Source of the DNA: Arthrobacter_M sp030063245
GTDB lineage: Bacteria; Actinomycetota; Actinomycetes; Actinomycetales; Micrococcaceae
Direction: 5' to 3'
Length of the DNA stretch: 64,000 nucleotides
Assembly: GCF_051131705.1 (NCBI RefSeq)
Contig: NZ_CP180316.1
Coordinates: forward strand, 1,612,001-1,676,000
How positions within the stretch are numbered: the stretch's first letter is position 1; each line of letters starts with the position of its first letter. The notes under the pieces are model-generated. The model ran no database searches and was not told the DNA's origin. It worked only from the letters and a program-made list of their open reading frames with translations. Positions 53,733 through 62,338 of this stretch are shown piece after piece. The translations under genes were made by a program, and so were the position numbers.

Positions 53733-54494
53733 ATGGGGGACGCATCTGCACCCGAACCGGGTTACGCCATTTCCGCGCCGACGTAGTTGGTTGGCGGGTA
53801 GCGACTCGGGCCTATGGTCCTTTATCGCCTTTGGAGAGGCTGGCGGGGGAGGGGCGGCCCCACTGGAACAGGTATGACACTCCAGGGTCCACAATCTATC
53901 TTTCGGACGGCCCTCGAACGGCGTTCGCGGAGATGCTCTCGGGTTCAAGCGCAGGTTCGGGACCGCCGACCCGTTGCAGAAAGAGGCTGAATTCCTCGGA
54001 ATGACGTTATCTGACTTTCTCCACGAGGTGGCCGGAGAATGGGCCGAGTCGCAGGCAATGCGTACCGGGTGCGTGCTGCGGCACTGGCGGGACCGGCGCC
54101 TCCTCTACCAGGTGCGGATACCGGACAACGGTTAGTGGATTGACATAGAGCATCCCGAATCGATGTCAGTGATCGGGGAAGCAATTGGTGATCAGCTTGC
54201 CGCGGAAGCTGATGTTACGTCTTTGACTTGGGCGTTTTGCGTGGAGAAAACCGCTTGGCCACCACGAATATCGCCAGTTGGCTGCGGTCCCGGCTTTTGG
54301 ACGACGGTTCAGCCGCCGCCGGGATCCGATTCACCAGCAAACACGGAGGCCATCATTGCTGGGCGTACTGGCTACGTCACCGTGACCTCGGGCTTGCCGA
54401 AGACAGCCTGGTCGTTGACGACGGAACTCCTATCGACCTACACAATCGCGACCTCTCGGCCGTCGGCCGCCGTTTCAACATCCAGATCTTGTAG
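53733..54494 (+). pseudogene. RES-domain toxin (MbcT-like), decayed by frameshifts and a stop
   Basis: The pieces follow the RES family in order but in changing frames: ATG 53733 MGDASAPEPGYAIS; WRVATRAYGPLSPLERLAG with GSTIYLSDGPRTAFAEML; GMTLSDFLHEVAGEWAESQA to IPDNG, then a TAG at 54133, then WIDIEHPESMSVIGEAIGD; and finally ASWLRSRLLDDGSAAAGIRF with SKHGGHHCWAYWLRHRD, ending FNIQIL at 54494. At least three frame changes and one nonsense codon are needed to read it. The intact family degrades NAD+; this copy cannot be functional. Confidence 0.8.
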
Positions 54495-54986
54495 ACACAC
54501 GCGACTAGCACCGGTTGAATCAACAAGATCCGTGCCATGATCGGCGGCCCCTACGGAGTTGAAGTGTATGGCTCGCGAGCACCCTACGGTTCGTGCTGCT
54601 ACTCTATGCCAGGTTGCGGCGGCAGGCCGGTCTGGTTGGCGTTGTGATGGATCACTGACTGTGACTTTTGTTGAGGCTTTAGAAACTCGGCTTTGGTGGG
54701 TCAGCGTTGAGATGGGGTCCGTCGCACAAAATGCACCGGTCCGAGTATCCCAGCCGAACCGGCGACTTCATCTGGCCGCATACCGGCGACCATACGCCCG
54801 CAAGTACAGGCAACCAGGGCGCTGCAAGACTTTGGCGTTGGAAATTTTTCACATTGACTGGCCAACCAATTGGCTCAAGGACGGCTGGGCGGCGTTGTCC
54901 GCCGGGTGGAACACCCGTTACACCGAGGCGGCCCTGACCGTCCTATGAAGGCAGGGGCATCCCATACAATAACTTACTTTGAACGG
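54495..54986. other. Gap without a recognisable gene
   Basis: A plus-strand frame (54559-54948) ends FHIDWPTNWLKDGWAALSAG before its stop and looks partly protein-like, but the N-terminal part does not. I can name no family and suspect a decayed gene. Confidence 0.25.
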
Positions 54987-55499
54987 TCATTGCCGGTCCT
55001 TGACGTAGTCCTCCGGATCAACATCATAGGGTTCGATGCCGGCGGCGTGGGCTGCTTCAAAAGCGCAGAAGGCAACAGCGATAGTGTGGCGCTCGTCCAG
55101 ACAGACGTGTCGGCGGAAATCGGTTAGTCCTTCCCGTTCTTCTTCGGCCATGTGGTCGCCGTTGACTTTATTAACGTTCGCGATTGCTGACCACCAGGGA
55201 TCTGATCCGGGATCATGGGCGGCAACATCCTGGATGGCGTCGCGGATCTCGTTGTGGTCGTGGATGGCGTCTTTGGTTTCCTCGCCGGGGCTCCCGTTGG
55301 CGCTGGTGTCCGTCCCCAGTGTCAGCAAGACGGGGTAAAAAAGCAATTCTTCGGCTTTGGCATGGACTTCCAGGAGTATCCGGAGCCGCTCCCAGACTGC
55401 GGTGGCGTGGCCTTGTTCTGCGGTGTGCATCTCGTCAAGCAGGGCGAACATGCGCCGCTGGTCGTGGTGGTCATTGAGGATGATTTCCGTAATGTCCAT
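54987..55499 (-). CDS. Hemerythrin HHE-domain protein
   Basis: This 170-aa helical protein has the di-iron ligands of the hemerythrin HHE fold: LNDHHDQRRMF, VHAKAEELLFYPVL, IHDHNEIRDAI and NGDHMAEEEREGL. Such cytosolic proteins bind O2 or NO or buffer iron and oxidative stress. The start ATG 55499 follows GGCGCTCCT-type pyrimidine-rich DNA with AGAAGGCGC upstream. It stands alone on the minus strand; neighbours give no pathway. Confidence 0.88.
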   Translation of the reverse strand: MDITEIILNDHHDQRRMFALLDEMHTAEQGHATAVWERLRILLEVHAKAEELLFYPVLLTLGTDTSANGSPGEETKDAIHDHNEIRDAIQDVAAHDPGSDPWWSAIANVNKVNGDHMAEEEREGLTDFRRHVCLDERHTIAVAFCAFEAAHAAGIEPYDVDPEDYVKDRQ

Positions 55500-55563
55500 A
55501 GGAGCGCCTTCTAACTGTTGATGAGCTGCTAAAACGCCTGTTTGTGCTGATTGCGGTAGGCGA

Positions 55564-55587
55564 GTGCCAGTGCCAGTGCCAGTGCCA
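55564..55587. repeat. Hexanucleotide repeat (GTGCCA)4
   Basis: Four tandem GTGCCA units occur here, followed by a near-copy (TCGCCA). On the minus strand they read Ala-Leu dipeptides in an otherwise poorly supported frame. The repeat lies between the hemerythrin and NIPSNAP genes. Confidence 0.7.
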
Positions 55588-55748
55588 TCGCCATCAGCCT
55601 ATGACCCGATGTCCGGTATGGCTGTGGGGCGGCAATGCGCTGACCGGGAACGGGACCGTCCACGTCGAAGGTTGGTCCCGGAGGGACGCCCGCGGGCGGA
55701 CCCCGGAGCTCTGCGGCTTGGAAGGCGGTGAAGTCCGGTACGGCACTT

Positions 55749-56066
55749 TCAGGCCTGAAGTGGAGAGAAATCAACCGCGTCCAGGAGTACCGACTCGATA
55801 CGGGTCGTGAGCTCGCCATCTTGCACCGAGGACGCGCGGGCGCTGATCCAGTCCGGGTCGGCTGCGAACGCTGCCCAGTTCTCCTTCGGTGCCCCTCGGT
55901 GCTGGAGCAGGTAAACCAGGGTGTTGGCATCCGAGGCGCGAACCCAGTACCCGATACTGCTCATCCCGTGCCGCTCCAGAATTTCGACCGTGTGATCGCG
56001 GAAGCGCTGCAGAAGATCCTCCATCCTGCCCTCGGCCGAGTTATAGGTGCGCAGTTCGAATGTCAT
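55749..56066 (-). CDS. NIPSNAP-family protein
   Basis: This 105-aa protein begins MTFELRTYNSAEGRMEDLLQ and continues FRDHTVEILERHGMSSIGYW, the NIPSNAP ferredoxin-like fold (ELRTYxxxPGxxxxF...H). LVYLLQHRGAPKENWAAFAA is also typical. Members are small dimeric proteins often found in catabolic clusters; the molecular role is unclear. It may belong with the DsbA-family and hydrolase genes upstream of it on the same strand. Confidence 0.85.
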   Translation of the reverse strand: MTFELRTYNSAEGRMEDLLQRFRDHTVEILERHGMSSIGYWVRASDANTLVYLLQHRGAPKENWAAFAADPDWISARASSVQDGELTTRIESVLLDAVDFSPLQA

Positions 56067-56216
56067 GGTATAGCCTCTTTCGTTGTTCTCCCGGCTGACG
56101 TCGGCGCCGGGTGGGCTGGTTGTGCAACTTAGTGGGTGAAGCGTTGATCCGTAGCCACGCCGCTGCTACGTCTGCGGCGTTCTGGACAGGCGGACCGTGA
56201 AACAGGCGCCCCTCCC

Positions 56217-56948
56217 CTAATTGTGGGTGCGGCGGCTTCCACTGTGCCAGTCCTCCTGCAGGCCGGCCTCGTCGTCCCGCACGCCGAAGCTGCGCAGCTG
56301 GGGTTGCTCCCGCAGGCTGCGCTTCATCTCAGCGAACCCAGGGAAGCGCGCCAGGCCCACCACGTGGTCCCATAAGGCCGCAGCATCGTCTTCGCGGGGA
56401 AGCCGGCTGATCACGGGTCCAAAAAAGGCGATCCCCGCGGGCGGCTCGAAATGAAGAATTGGCGTGCCGACGTCCTTGCCGGTAAGTGCCAGCGCCTCCT
56501 CTCCCTCCGCACGGATCACGGCGTCCCACGACGAGTCCTCCAGCGCCGAGGCGTACGAGAGGTTCAGATTTGCGGCGGTCAGTGCGGGCTCGACGAAGTC
56601 CGAGGTGCCGCGGTGGTCAAGCTCGGGTGTGTCCAGGCTGGGGTCGGGGTCGGAATCGAAGACCCGTGCTCCCAGCCTTTCGTAGAAAGCGCCGACCGCC
56701 TCCGGGCCGTGGTCGGCACGGACGGCAGCCGCCACGCGGAGCAGCCGCAGGCCTGCGGTGTGTCCGGCATCGTACCCTTCCGGGAAACGGGCGTCGTAGT
56801 CAACGTCGGCGTTGATAAGCCGGAGCGAAATAAACCGCCATTCCACCTGATAATCACGCTGCCGTGCGACCATGCGTACCCATTTGCTGGTCATCCAGGC
56901 AAACGGGCACACCGGATCGAAGTAGAACCGGATGTCAGGGTTTTTCAT
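56217..56948 (-). CDS. DsbA-family protein (mycothiol-dependent nitroreductase-like)
   Basis: The 243-aa product starts at ATG 56948, overlapping the hydrolase stop by ATGA. It has a thioredoxin fold with inserted helical domain: IRFYFDPVCPFAWMTSKWVR and GTPILHFEPPAGIAFFGPVI with the cis-Pro. The sequence resembles the actinobacterial Rv2466c-type DsbA proteins, which use mycothiol, but the active-site motif is CPFA, with only the first Cys, so a monothiol mechanism is implied. The coupled hydrolase suggests a shared detoxification or degradation pathway. Confidence 0.83.
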   Translation of the reverse strand: MKNPDIRFYFDPVCPFAWMTSKWVRMVARQRDYQVEWRFISLRLINADVDYDARFPEGYDAGHTAGLRLLRVAAAVRADHGPEAVGAFYERLGARVFDSDPDPSLDTPELDHRGTSDFVEPALTAANLNLSYASALEDSSWDAVIRAEGEEALALTGKDVGTPILHFEPPAGIAFFGPVISRLPREDDAAALWDHVVGLARFPGFAEMKRSLREQPQLRSFGVRDDEAGLQEDWHSGSRRTHN

Positions 56949-57778
56949 TGGTGGGCCTCCAAATGGTGGAGGATCGCCGCGACTACCTGCTCGGGCGAAT
57001 CCTCGGTCGGGATGTGCTTGCCGGGAACTTCAGTCAGCTCGGCATTGGGGATTTCTTCGACGTACCGGCGTGCGAAGGAGACCTTCTGGAAGTCGTCGTC
57101 GCGGCCCCACACCAACCGTGTGGGGATGGCGGCCCGTTGCAGGGCAGGGACCACGTCCATGGTGTAGCGCGGATCGGCGGCGGCGGCCATTGCCATCCAT
57201 GACCGCTGCCGCGCCGGCTCCTGCCACGGCGAGAGATAGTCGTCGACTTCTTCCTGGCGCAGCGGCCGGGCGACGGCGCCGCGGATTGAGATTTCCCGCG
57301 CGCCGAGCAGGTCTGCGCCGCTGGTGGCCGCACGAACGTCCGGATCCCGGAATTTCTCGACGGCGGGCACGGGCCAGGAATCAAACATCACCGAATTCAT
57401 TAAGACAAGGCTCCGCACCCGGCCGCTGGTCGCAGCGATGTGCTGGGCGATCCCGCCCCCGATATCGTGTGCAGCCAGGTCGAAATCCGTGATTCCGAGC
57501 TCGTCGGCTGCGTCAAGGACCGTCGCGGCGAGTGCGGGGATGGTGGCACGGCCAACGTCGAGCTCGCCGCCGCTGCGGCCGAATCCGGGCAGGTCAAGCG
57601 CTATACACCGCCTGACCCTGCCCAGCGCGGGCAGCACCGGCTGCCAGACCCGGCTCCAGAACGTTCCGTGCAGCAGAAGCAGCGGGGGAGCTCCTTTATC
57701 CCCGGAGGCCAGATACGACAACTCAGTTCCGTTCACTGTCACCTGTTCCCGGCGCACCGGCCCGTCCTGCTCACCCAT
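56945..57778 (-). CDS. Alpha/beta-hydrolase with Asp nucleophile
   Basis: The 277-aa product contains LLLLHGTFWSRVWQPVLPA (oxyanion HG), ALDLPGFGRS, and a nucleophile elbow DLAAHDIGGGIAQ with Asp in place of Ser, then VWGRDDDFQKV (acid) and PGKHIPTEDSP (His). An H-D-x-G elbow is typical of epoxide hydrolases and haloalkane/fluoroacetate dehalogenases rather than esterases. The stop overlaps the DsbA-family gene by 4 bp (ATGA). The substrate is not evident. Confidence 0.85.
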   Translation of the reverse strand: MGEQDGPVRREQVTVNGTELSYLASGDKGAPPLLLLHGTFWSRVWQPVLPALGRVRRCIALDLPGFGRSGGELDVGRATIPALAATVLDAADELGITDFDLAAHDIGGGIAQHIAATSGRVRSLVLMNSVMFDSWPVPAVEKFRDPDVRAATSGADLLGAREISIRGAVARPLRQEEVDDYLSPWQEPARQRSWMAMAAAADPRYTMDVVPALQRAAIPTRLVWGRDDDFQKVSFARRYVEEIPNAELTEVPGKHIPTEDSPEQVVAAILHHLEAHQ

Positions 57779-58248
57779 GGCGATCCTTTCTGGTGCCTTG
57801 CATAGCTGCGGAAAAAAAGGGGCTCACCGCGTCGCTTAGGCGCCACTAGTGCCCGGTCGTCAGTCTGCTGGACGCAGCGTGCCCCGGCGATAATGTCATC
57901 CCAAGCACCGGCGCGGCCCCGGTTCTAAGACCATTGCGACCTGCCACAACCGGTATCAGGATACCCCTGTCTAAAGCCCTGCCGGCAGGTATCCCGTCAG
58001 GTAAAACAATGGGCGCCGTCTCTGTAGACGACAATGAAATGACCACACTGGCAGCTCCACAAGCGACAAATGCGCGAGATCCGCCGCAGTACAATCGCCG
58101 TCGGAATCCTTCCACGACTTCACCGGCCCGATCCGCCACGTCGGCGCCGTCGGAGCCGGTTTTAGTCAGTTCATGGTCGCTGGGGAACGGGACGTCGTGA
58201 CGCTTTGGATAGTATTCCGGTTACATGGAGAATTGCGTGGTTGTTGGG
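57779..58248. other. Gap with a weak minus-strand frame
   Basis: A minus-strand frame (57846-58139, ~97 aa, with a hydrophobic stretch AFVACGAASVVISL) is possible but has no clear ribosome-binding site and Pro/Gly-rich ends. Nothing else was seen. The region upstream of ATG 57778 should hold the promoter of the hydrolase operon. Confidence 0.25.
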
Positions 58249-58932
58249 TTACGGCTGGCGGCTGAGGATCTTTTCGACCCGTTCAACGAGGGCGGTTTCG
58301 CCAGGTTGCAGCGTCGTTAACTTGCCGCCGGCCATTTGGCAGTTCCGGTTCTCGACGAGCTGGCGGTGCAGCCTGGTCTCCGGATGGGGTCGCAATGTGT
58401 TGAGCACGCCGCCGCTCGTGCTCTCGAGGATGACCAACGCTGACGAAAATGACGGCGAGTGTTTCGCCAGTTGAATAGATGACGTCCAAGGTTCCGGCGT
58501 CCCGGCTCCCGGGGCCCTCCTTGATAGTCAAGGCACCGTAGAGAAGCCGGTCTAGGAGTACCAGACAGAATGCCAGGCATCCGATCCCGATCAGGACAAA
58601 CCCGGTTTTAAAGGCGGGGAGTGTATCCCCGGAATATTGAGCCAGCACACGCGGGCGATGTCGCAGCAGACCCAGATGATGAATGCCGATCCGGCCCACA
58701 GGAACACTTCCATGCCGGGCTGGTCACCGTAGGTCAGCGGCAAATTACGATCGGTCGCGTCCACCCGGCTGGTCAAAAAGGTGACGACGACGGTGACCCC
58801 GGCCAGCACTATTGCTGCGCGTCCGACGGCCAGCTGGTGCCGCCGCCATCGTTCATCAGCGACGACCGCGAGTAAAATCCCGGTCGGAATTGCCAAAATT
58901 CCAGTAGCATTCCCAAGGTGGCGGCGGCCCAT
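58249..58932 (-). pseudogene. Multi-helix membrane protein (MAB_1171c-like), frameshifted
   Basis: Protein-like sequence runs through three frames on the minus strand. 58932-58620 reads LGNATGILAIPTGILLAVVA with FLWAGSAFIIWVCCDIARV; then YSGDTLPAFKTGFVLIGIGC with TLDVIYSTGETLAVIFVSV; then VILESTSGGVLNTLRPHPET to VEKILSRQP at 58249. Helix pattern and sequence recall the MAB_1171c-type putative membrane transporters of actinobacteria, usually longer. Two frame changes show it is decayed. The neighbour at 59011 has a related helix layout and is intact. Confidence 0.55.
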
Positions 58933-59010
58933 CCCGTCCTTTGGCTATGTGCCTTCGGCTGGCTGTCTGAGCGGCGGCGAGGATTTTGGATTGCGGTGAC
59001 TCCCTGGGCG

Positions 59011-59562
59011 TCAGCTTCCCGTCGCGGGCCCAGACGGTCCGGGCCGGGTGGAGGGGGCGGATGCACCGGTGTTGAGTAGTTTGAGGGCGAGCACTGCGGC
59101 GAGGGTGGCGACGGGAAGTTCAACGAGAACCGCCTCGAGGATGGCCACGGTCAGGGGCATCCCCGGTGGGGCTGTGGTGATGGCAAAGAGTGCATCAATG
59201 CATAGGCTCGTTGAGAACGCTGTCGTGGGCAACACGGCGTACTTGCTGCGTCTGTGCAGGAGTACGGCGCTGAATAGCGCTGCAAGTCCTTCGAAGCTGT
59301 CCAAGGCAGCCCACGCAATGTTCCAATTGTTCGCGACGGTTACGGAGGGCAGTGTTCGGGCCAGGTAGATGATCCAAACACTGTAGAACAGAACGATGCC
59401 GGTCCCGGCGACAATGGCTGTCCTACGCCATTTCCGGCCCCACAGGCTCGAGAAAATGCTCGGGCCCACCGAGATCGCCATGATCGCTGTGGCCACCAGC
59501 ACCAACCCGATTTTCACGTCGGTAAACGATGGGCCGCCGGACCAATTGCCCGCTAACGACAC
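59011..59562 (-). CDS. Multi-helix membrane protein
   Basis: The 183-aa product starts at GTG 59562. Five transmembrane helices are visible (IGLVLVATAIMAISVGPSIF, TAIVAGTGIVLFYSVWIIYL, FEGLAALFSAVLLH, LCIDALFAITTAP, and LVELPVATLAAVLALKLL). No motif was recognised. It precedes the frameshifted membrane gene at 58249-58932 on the same strand, and the two may once have formed an operon. Confidence 0.6.
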   Translation of the reverse strand: MSLAGNWSGGPSFTDVKIGLVLVATAIMAISVGPSIFSSLWGRKWRRTAIVAGTGIVLFYSVWIIYLARTLPSVTVANNWNIAWAALDSFEGLAALFSAVLLHRRSKYAVLPTTAFSTSLCIDALFAITTAPPGMPLTVAILEAVLVELPVATLAAVLALKLLNTGASAPSTRPGPSGPATGS

Positions 59563-59981
59563 CGTTCCGCCCCCTCGCTTCCAAGCTTGGCCGGTGACTG
59601 GGTGGGAGCCTGTGCAGTCACCGCGGCGGCCGCTGGGATCGACGCCGCAGGCCCGACGACGGTTCTCGCCGTAAGCACCAACAGCAAGGGCGGCTGCGGC
59701 TGAGACCGGTACCGGTGGGGGAAGCGGTTGGCATCCGGATCATCCCATTGTCCTTTCGATGTGTCAGTGAATGCCGGCGTCCTGGCGGCCGGCCCGGGGC
59801 ACAGCCCGCCGTTGCAAGTATCAATTCGACCATAGGCTGAGCGGACGGAAAGCGTAAAACGCCTCGGTGGTCAGCCCGCGCTGGATGGTTTCGAGACCCG
59901 CCACGACTTCCTCGGTGCGCGCAATGGCCGCACGCTTGAGAACGCGGGAGATGCTAGGAGCCGGGGCGCTAGAGCAGGGGA
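59563..59981. other. Gap with a minus-strand C-terminal remnant
   Basis: About 59821-59960 on the minus strand reads ISRVLKRAAIARTEEVVAGL and ends FYAFRPLSLWSN with a stop, which looks like the C-terminus of a lost enzyme directly behind the IclR gene. The rest shows nothing definite. Confidence 0.3.
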
Positions 59982-60785
59982 TCAGCGGGACGGCATCCGA
60001 ACAGCGATCCGGCGTGCGGCCGCAGTGAGCACCGGCACGTATTCGATGAGCTGCTCGATGCTGGTCCGATAAGCCGGCGCGGCGGTCGAGATCGCGGCGA
60101 GTGCCACGCCATCCGGCCCGAGAACGGGGACTGCCACGGCGCGGATGCCGACCTCGTGTTCTTGGTCGGCCAGAGCCCAGCCGCGGGTCCGCACTTCGTC
60201 GATGGCCGCGCGGAAATGCTGGCGGTCGGTGATGCAGTTGGGGCCTTTGGCAGTCAGCTCGAGGCTGCTCAACAGGTCTTCGCGGACGGCCTGGGGCGCC
60301 ATGGAGACCAAGACTTTGCCCTGGGCGGTGCAGTGCAGTGGACCGTGGGTACCCGGCCTGCCGATAACGCTGACGCCTTGGGGCCCCTGGACCGAGTGGA
60401 CGTACAGTTGCTGATCCCCCTCCCGGACCGCCATCAGCGTTGCTTCGCCCGTCAGCGCTGAGACTTCCTCCAGGATCGGGCGCGCCATCCCCGTCAGCCC
60501 GCGGGCCTGGGCCACGGACTGCCCGAGCACGAACACCTGTAGACCCAGGGTGTATCGACGCGATTTTGGCTCGAACTCCAGAAAGCCGTCCCGGACAAGT
60601 GACCCCAGCAGCCGGTGCGCGGTACTCAGCGGAAGCTGGCACTCACGGGCCAGCTCGGCGGCTGCGGCGCCGTGCGGGTGTTCGCCCAGTCGATTTAGCA
60701 GGCCGAGAGCCTTGGCTACCATGTCCCGTCCGCTGCTTCTCCGCGCGTCTGCCGGGTCATCGACCTCGGTAAAAGTTTCGCTCAT
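59982..60785 (-). CDS. IclR-family transcriptional regulator
   Basis: The 267-aa product starts at ATG 60785, which has GGAGG 6 bp upstream; other in-frame starts upstream lack this. The N-terminal winged HTH (KALGLLNRLGEHPHGAAAAE, then LPLSTAHRLLGSLVRDGFLE) and the C-terminal GAF-like effector domain (GQSVAQARGLTGMARPILEE, CTAQGKVLVS and GWALADQEHEVGIRAVAVPV) are complete. It is divergent from an MFS-FAH-kinase operon and likely senses a sugar acid. Two matching palindromes lie in the intergenic region. Confidence 0.92.
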   Translation of the reverse strand: MSETFTEVDDPADARRSSGRDMVAKALGLLNRLGEHPHGAAAAELARECQLPLSTAHRLLGSLVRDGFLEFEPKSRRYTLGLQVFVLGQSVAQARGLTGMARPILEEVSALTGEATLMAVREGDQQLYVHSVQGPQGVSVIGRPGTHGPLHCTAQGKVLVSMAPQAVREDLLSSLELTAKGPNCITDRQHFRAAIDEVRTRGWALADQEHEVGIRAVAVPVLGPDGVALAAISTAAPAYRTSIEQLIEYVPVLTAAARRIAVRMPSR

Positions 60786-60807
60786 CTCCGCCTCCGTATC
60801 CGTCACT

Positions 60808-60826
60808 ACTCCCACCATACGGGAAC
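60808..60826. promoter_or_regulatory. Putative IclR operator, imperfect
   Basis: ACTCCCA-CCA-TACGGGAAC is an imperfect copy of the perfect palindrome at 60902-60920. It lies 22 bp upstream of the iclR start, as expected for autoregulation. Confidence 0.5.
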
Positions 60827-60851
60827 AGCGCCCGGAGAGTGGAATATTTCC

Positions 60852-60857
60852 TTGACA
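60852..60857 (+). promoter_or_regulatory. Candidate -35 box of the sugar-acid operon
   Basis: TTGACA is a consensus -35 hexamer upstream of the MFS gene. A -10 box is not clear (CACGCT at 17-bp spacing, or TATTTC further on), consistent with an activator-dependent or repressed promoter. Confidence 0.4.
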
Positions 60858-60901
60858 AGCGCGCGCAGAAGAAGGCACGCTATTTCTATCTGATGAGAGT
60901 T

Positions 60902-60920
60902 ACTCCCATTATATGGGAGT
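60902..60920. promoter_or_regulatory. Putative IclR operator, perfect palindrome
   Basis: ACTCCCATTATATGGGAGT is an 8-3-8 perfect inverted repeat between the candidate promoter and the MFS start. Binding there would block the operon. Confidence 0.65.
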
Positions 60921-60955
60921 CGTGATAATCCTCCAACCATGGCAAGGGAGCCAAT

Positions 60956-62338
60956 ATGGACACGCAATCAGGGGCGCATCAGTCCCAGGGATCTAGCAGA
61001 GCTGGCCGCTCGCCCAACCCGGGTACCACCGTGGGAGACGTTCTGGGCCACCAGCGTTGGGCACGGCTGCTGCCGATAGCCTTCGTCACCTACAGCCTTG
61101 CGTACCTGGACCGGTCGAACTATTCGATCGCCGTCGCCGGAGGGATGAAGCACGATCTCGGGATCACCGGCGGCGTTTCCGCGCTGATCGGCGCGTCGTT
61201 CTTCATCGGCTACTTCCTCTTCCAGGTTCCAGGAGCGCAGTACGCGGAAAAGCGCAGCGTGCGCACGCTGATCTTCTGGAGCCTGATTCTCTGGGGCGCC
61301 CTCGCGGCAGCCCAGGGTGTGATCCAAAATGTGACCCTTCTGATCATCGACCGGTTCCTCATCGGCGCCGTCGAAGCCGCCGTGCTCCCGGCCATGGTCA
61401 TCTTTCTGGCTCACTGGTTCACCAAAGCCGAGCGGGGCCGGGCAAACACCTTCCTGATCCTCGGCAACCCCGTTACGGTCCTCTGGCTGACGGTGGTGTC
61501 GGGATTCCTGATCGAGGCGACCTCGTGGCGCTGGATGTTCATCCTCGAGGGCATCCCGGCGATCATCTGGGCCTTCGTCTTCCGCAAGCTGGTGGCCGAC
61601 CGCCCGGATGACGCGAAGTGGCTCAACCCCACGGAGCGCGACCAGGTCATCAATGCCCTGGAAGCCGAACAAAAGTCGATCGCCCCTGTCGAGGGCGGCT
61701 TGGCCGCCGCACTTCGCTCCCGCAACGTCGTCCTGCTCTCCATCCAGTACCTCCTTTGGAGCCTGGGTGTCTACGGGTTCGTCTTCTGGCTCCCGACCAT
61801 CGTCAAGGCCGGATCGGGCCAGGGCATCGGACTGACAGGCCTGCTCTCCGGCGCCCCCTATGCGCTGGCCATCATCGTCATGGTGTTCAACAGTCGCGCC
61901 TCTGACCGCTCGGGGAACCGTAACCGGTTCGTCTGGCCGTGGCTCGCGCTGGGGGCTGTTGCCTTCTACGGCTCATATCTTCTGGGACCGGACCGCTTTT
62001 GGCTCTCCTTCCCGCTGCTGATTATCGCCGGCGCCGCAATGTACGCCCCCTACGGGCCGTACTTCGCGAACATCTCCGAGTTCCTGCCGAAGGCGATCGC
62101 CGCGCCGGCCATTGCCGTGGTGAACTCCTTCGGTGCCATCGGCGGGTTCATCGGCAGTTACCTGGTCGGCTGGCTCGATTCCCTCACCGGATCTTCCTCA
62201 GCATCCTTCCTGCTGATGGCCGCGTCCCTTGCCGCGGCGGCAGCAATCATGCTGTGGGTGCGTCCCGCTGCAGCCTCACGAACCCTCCCCGGGGCGCAGT
62301 TGCCACTCTCCAGCGAGAGCCGAAGAGGACGTGAATGA
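60956..62338 (+). CDS. MFS transporter, anion:cation symporter (sugar-acid) type
   Basis: The 460-aa product starts at ATG 60956 with AGGGAG upstream. Twelve hydrophobic helices are arranged as two groups of six around a central loop (residues ~230-250, EAEQKSIAPVEG). Family hallmarks are FVTYSLAYLDRSNYSIA in helix 1 and GAVEAAVLPAMVIFLAHWFT with KAERGRAN in the loop after it. This is the ACS subfamily that imports hexuronates, galactonate, glucarate and similar acids. It is coupled to the FAH gene by ATGA. Confidence 0.9.
   Translation: MDTQSGAHQSQGSSRAGRSPNPGTTVGDVLGHQRWARLLPIAFVTYSLAYLDRSNYSIAVAGGMKHDLGITGGVSALIGASFFIGYFLFQVPGAQYAEKRSVRTLIFWSLILWGALAAAQGVIQNVTLLIIDRFLIGAVEAAVLPAMVIFLAHWFTKAERGRANTFLILGNPVTVLWLTVVSGFLIEATSWRWMFILEGIPAIIWAFVFRKLVADRPDDAKWLNPTERDQVINALEAEQKSIAPVEGGLAAALRSRNVVLLSIQYLLWSLGVYGFVFWLPTIVKAGSGQGIGLTGLLSGAPYALAIIVMVFNSRASDRSGNRNRFVWPWLALGAVAFYGSYLLGPDRFWLSFPLLIIAGAAMYAPYGPYFANISEFLPKAIAAPAIAVVNSFGAIGGFIGSYLVGWLDSLTGSSSASFLLMAASLAAAAAIMLWVRPAAASRTLPGAQLPLSSESRRGRE

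Noticed and set aside
59821..60642. 273-aa minus-strand frame overlapping the IclR gene
   Set aside because: The N-terminal part is a frame shadow of IclR; only the last ~45 residues look protein-like and are noted as a remnant.
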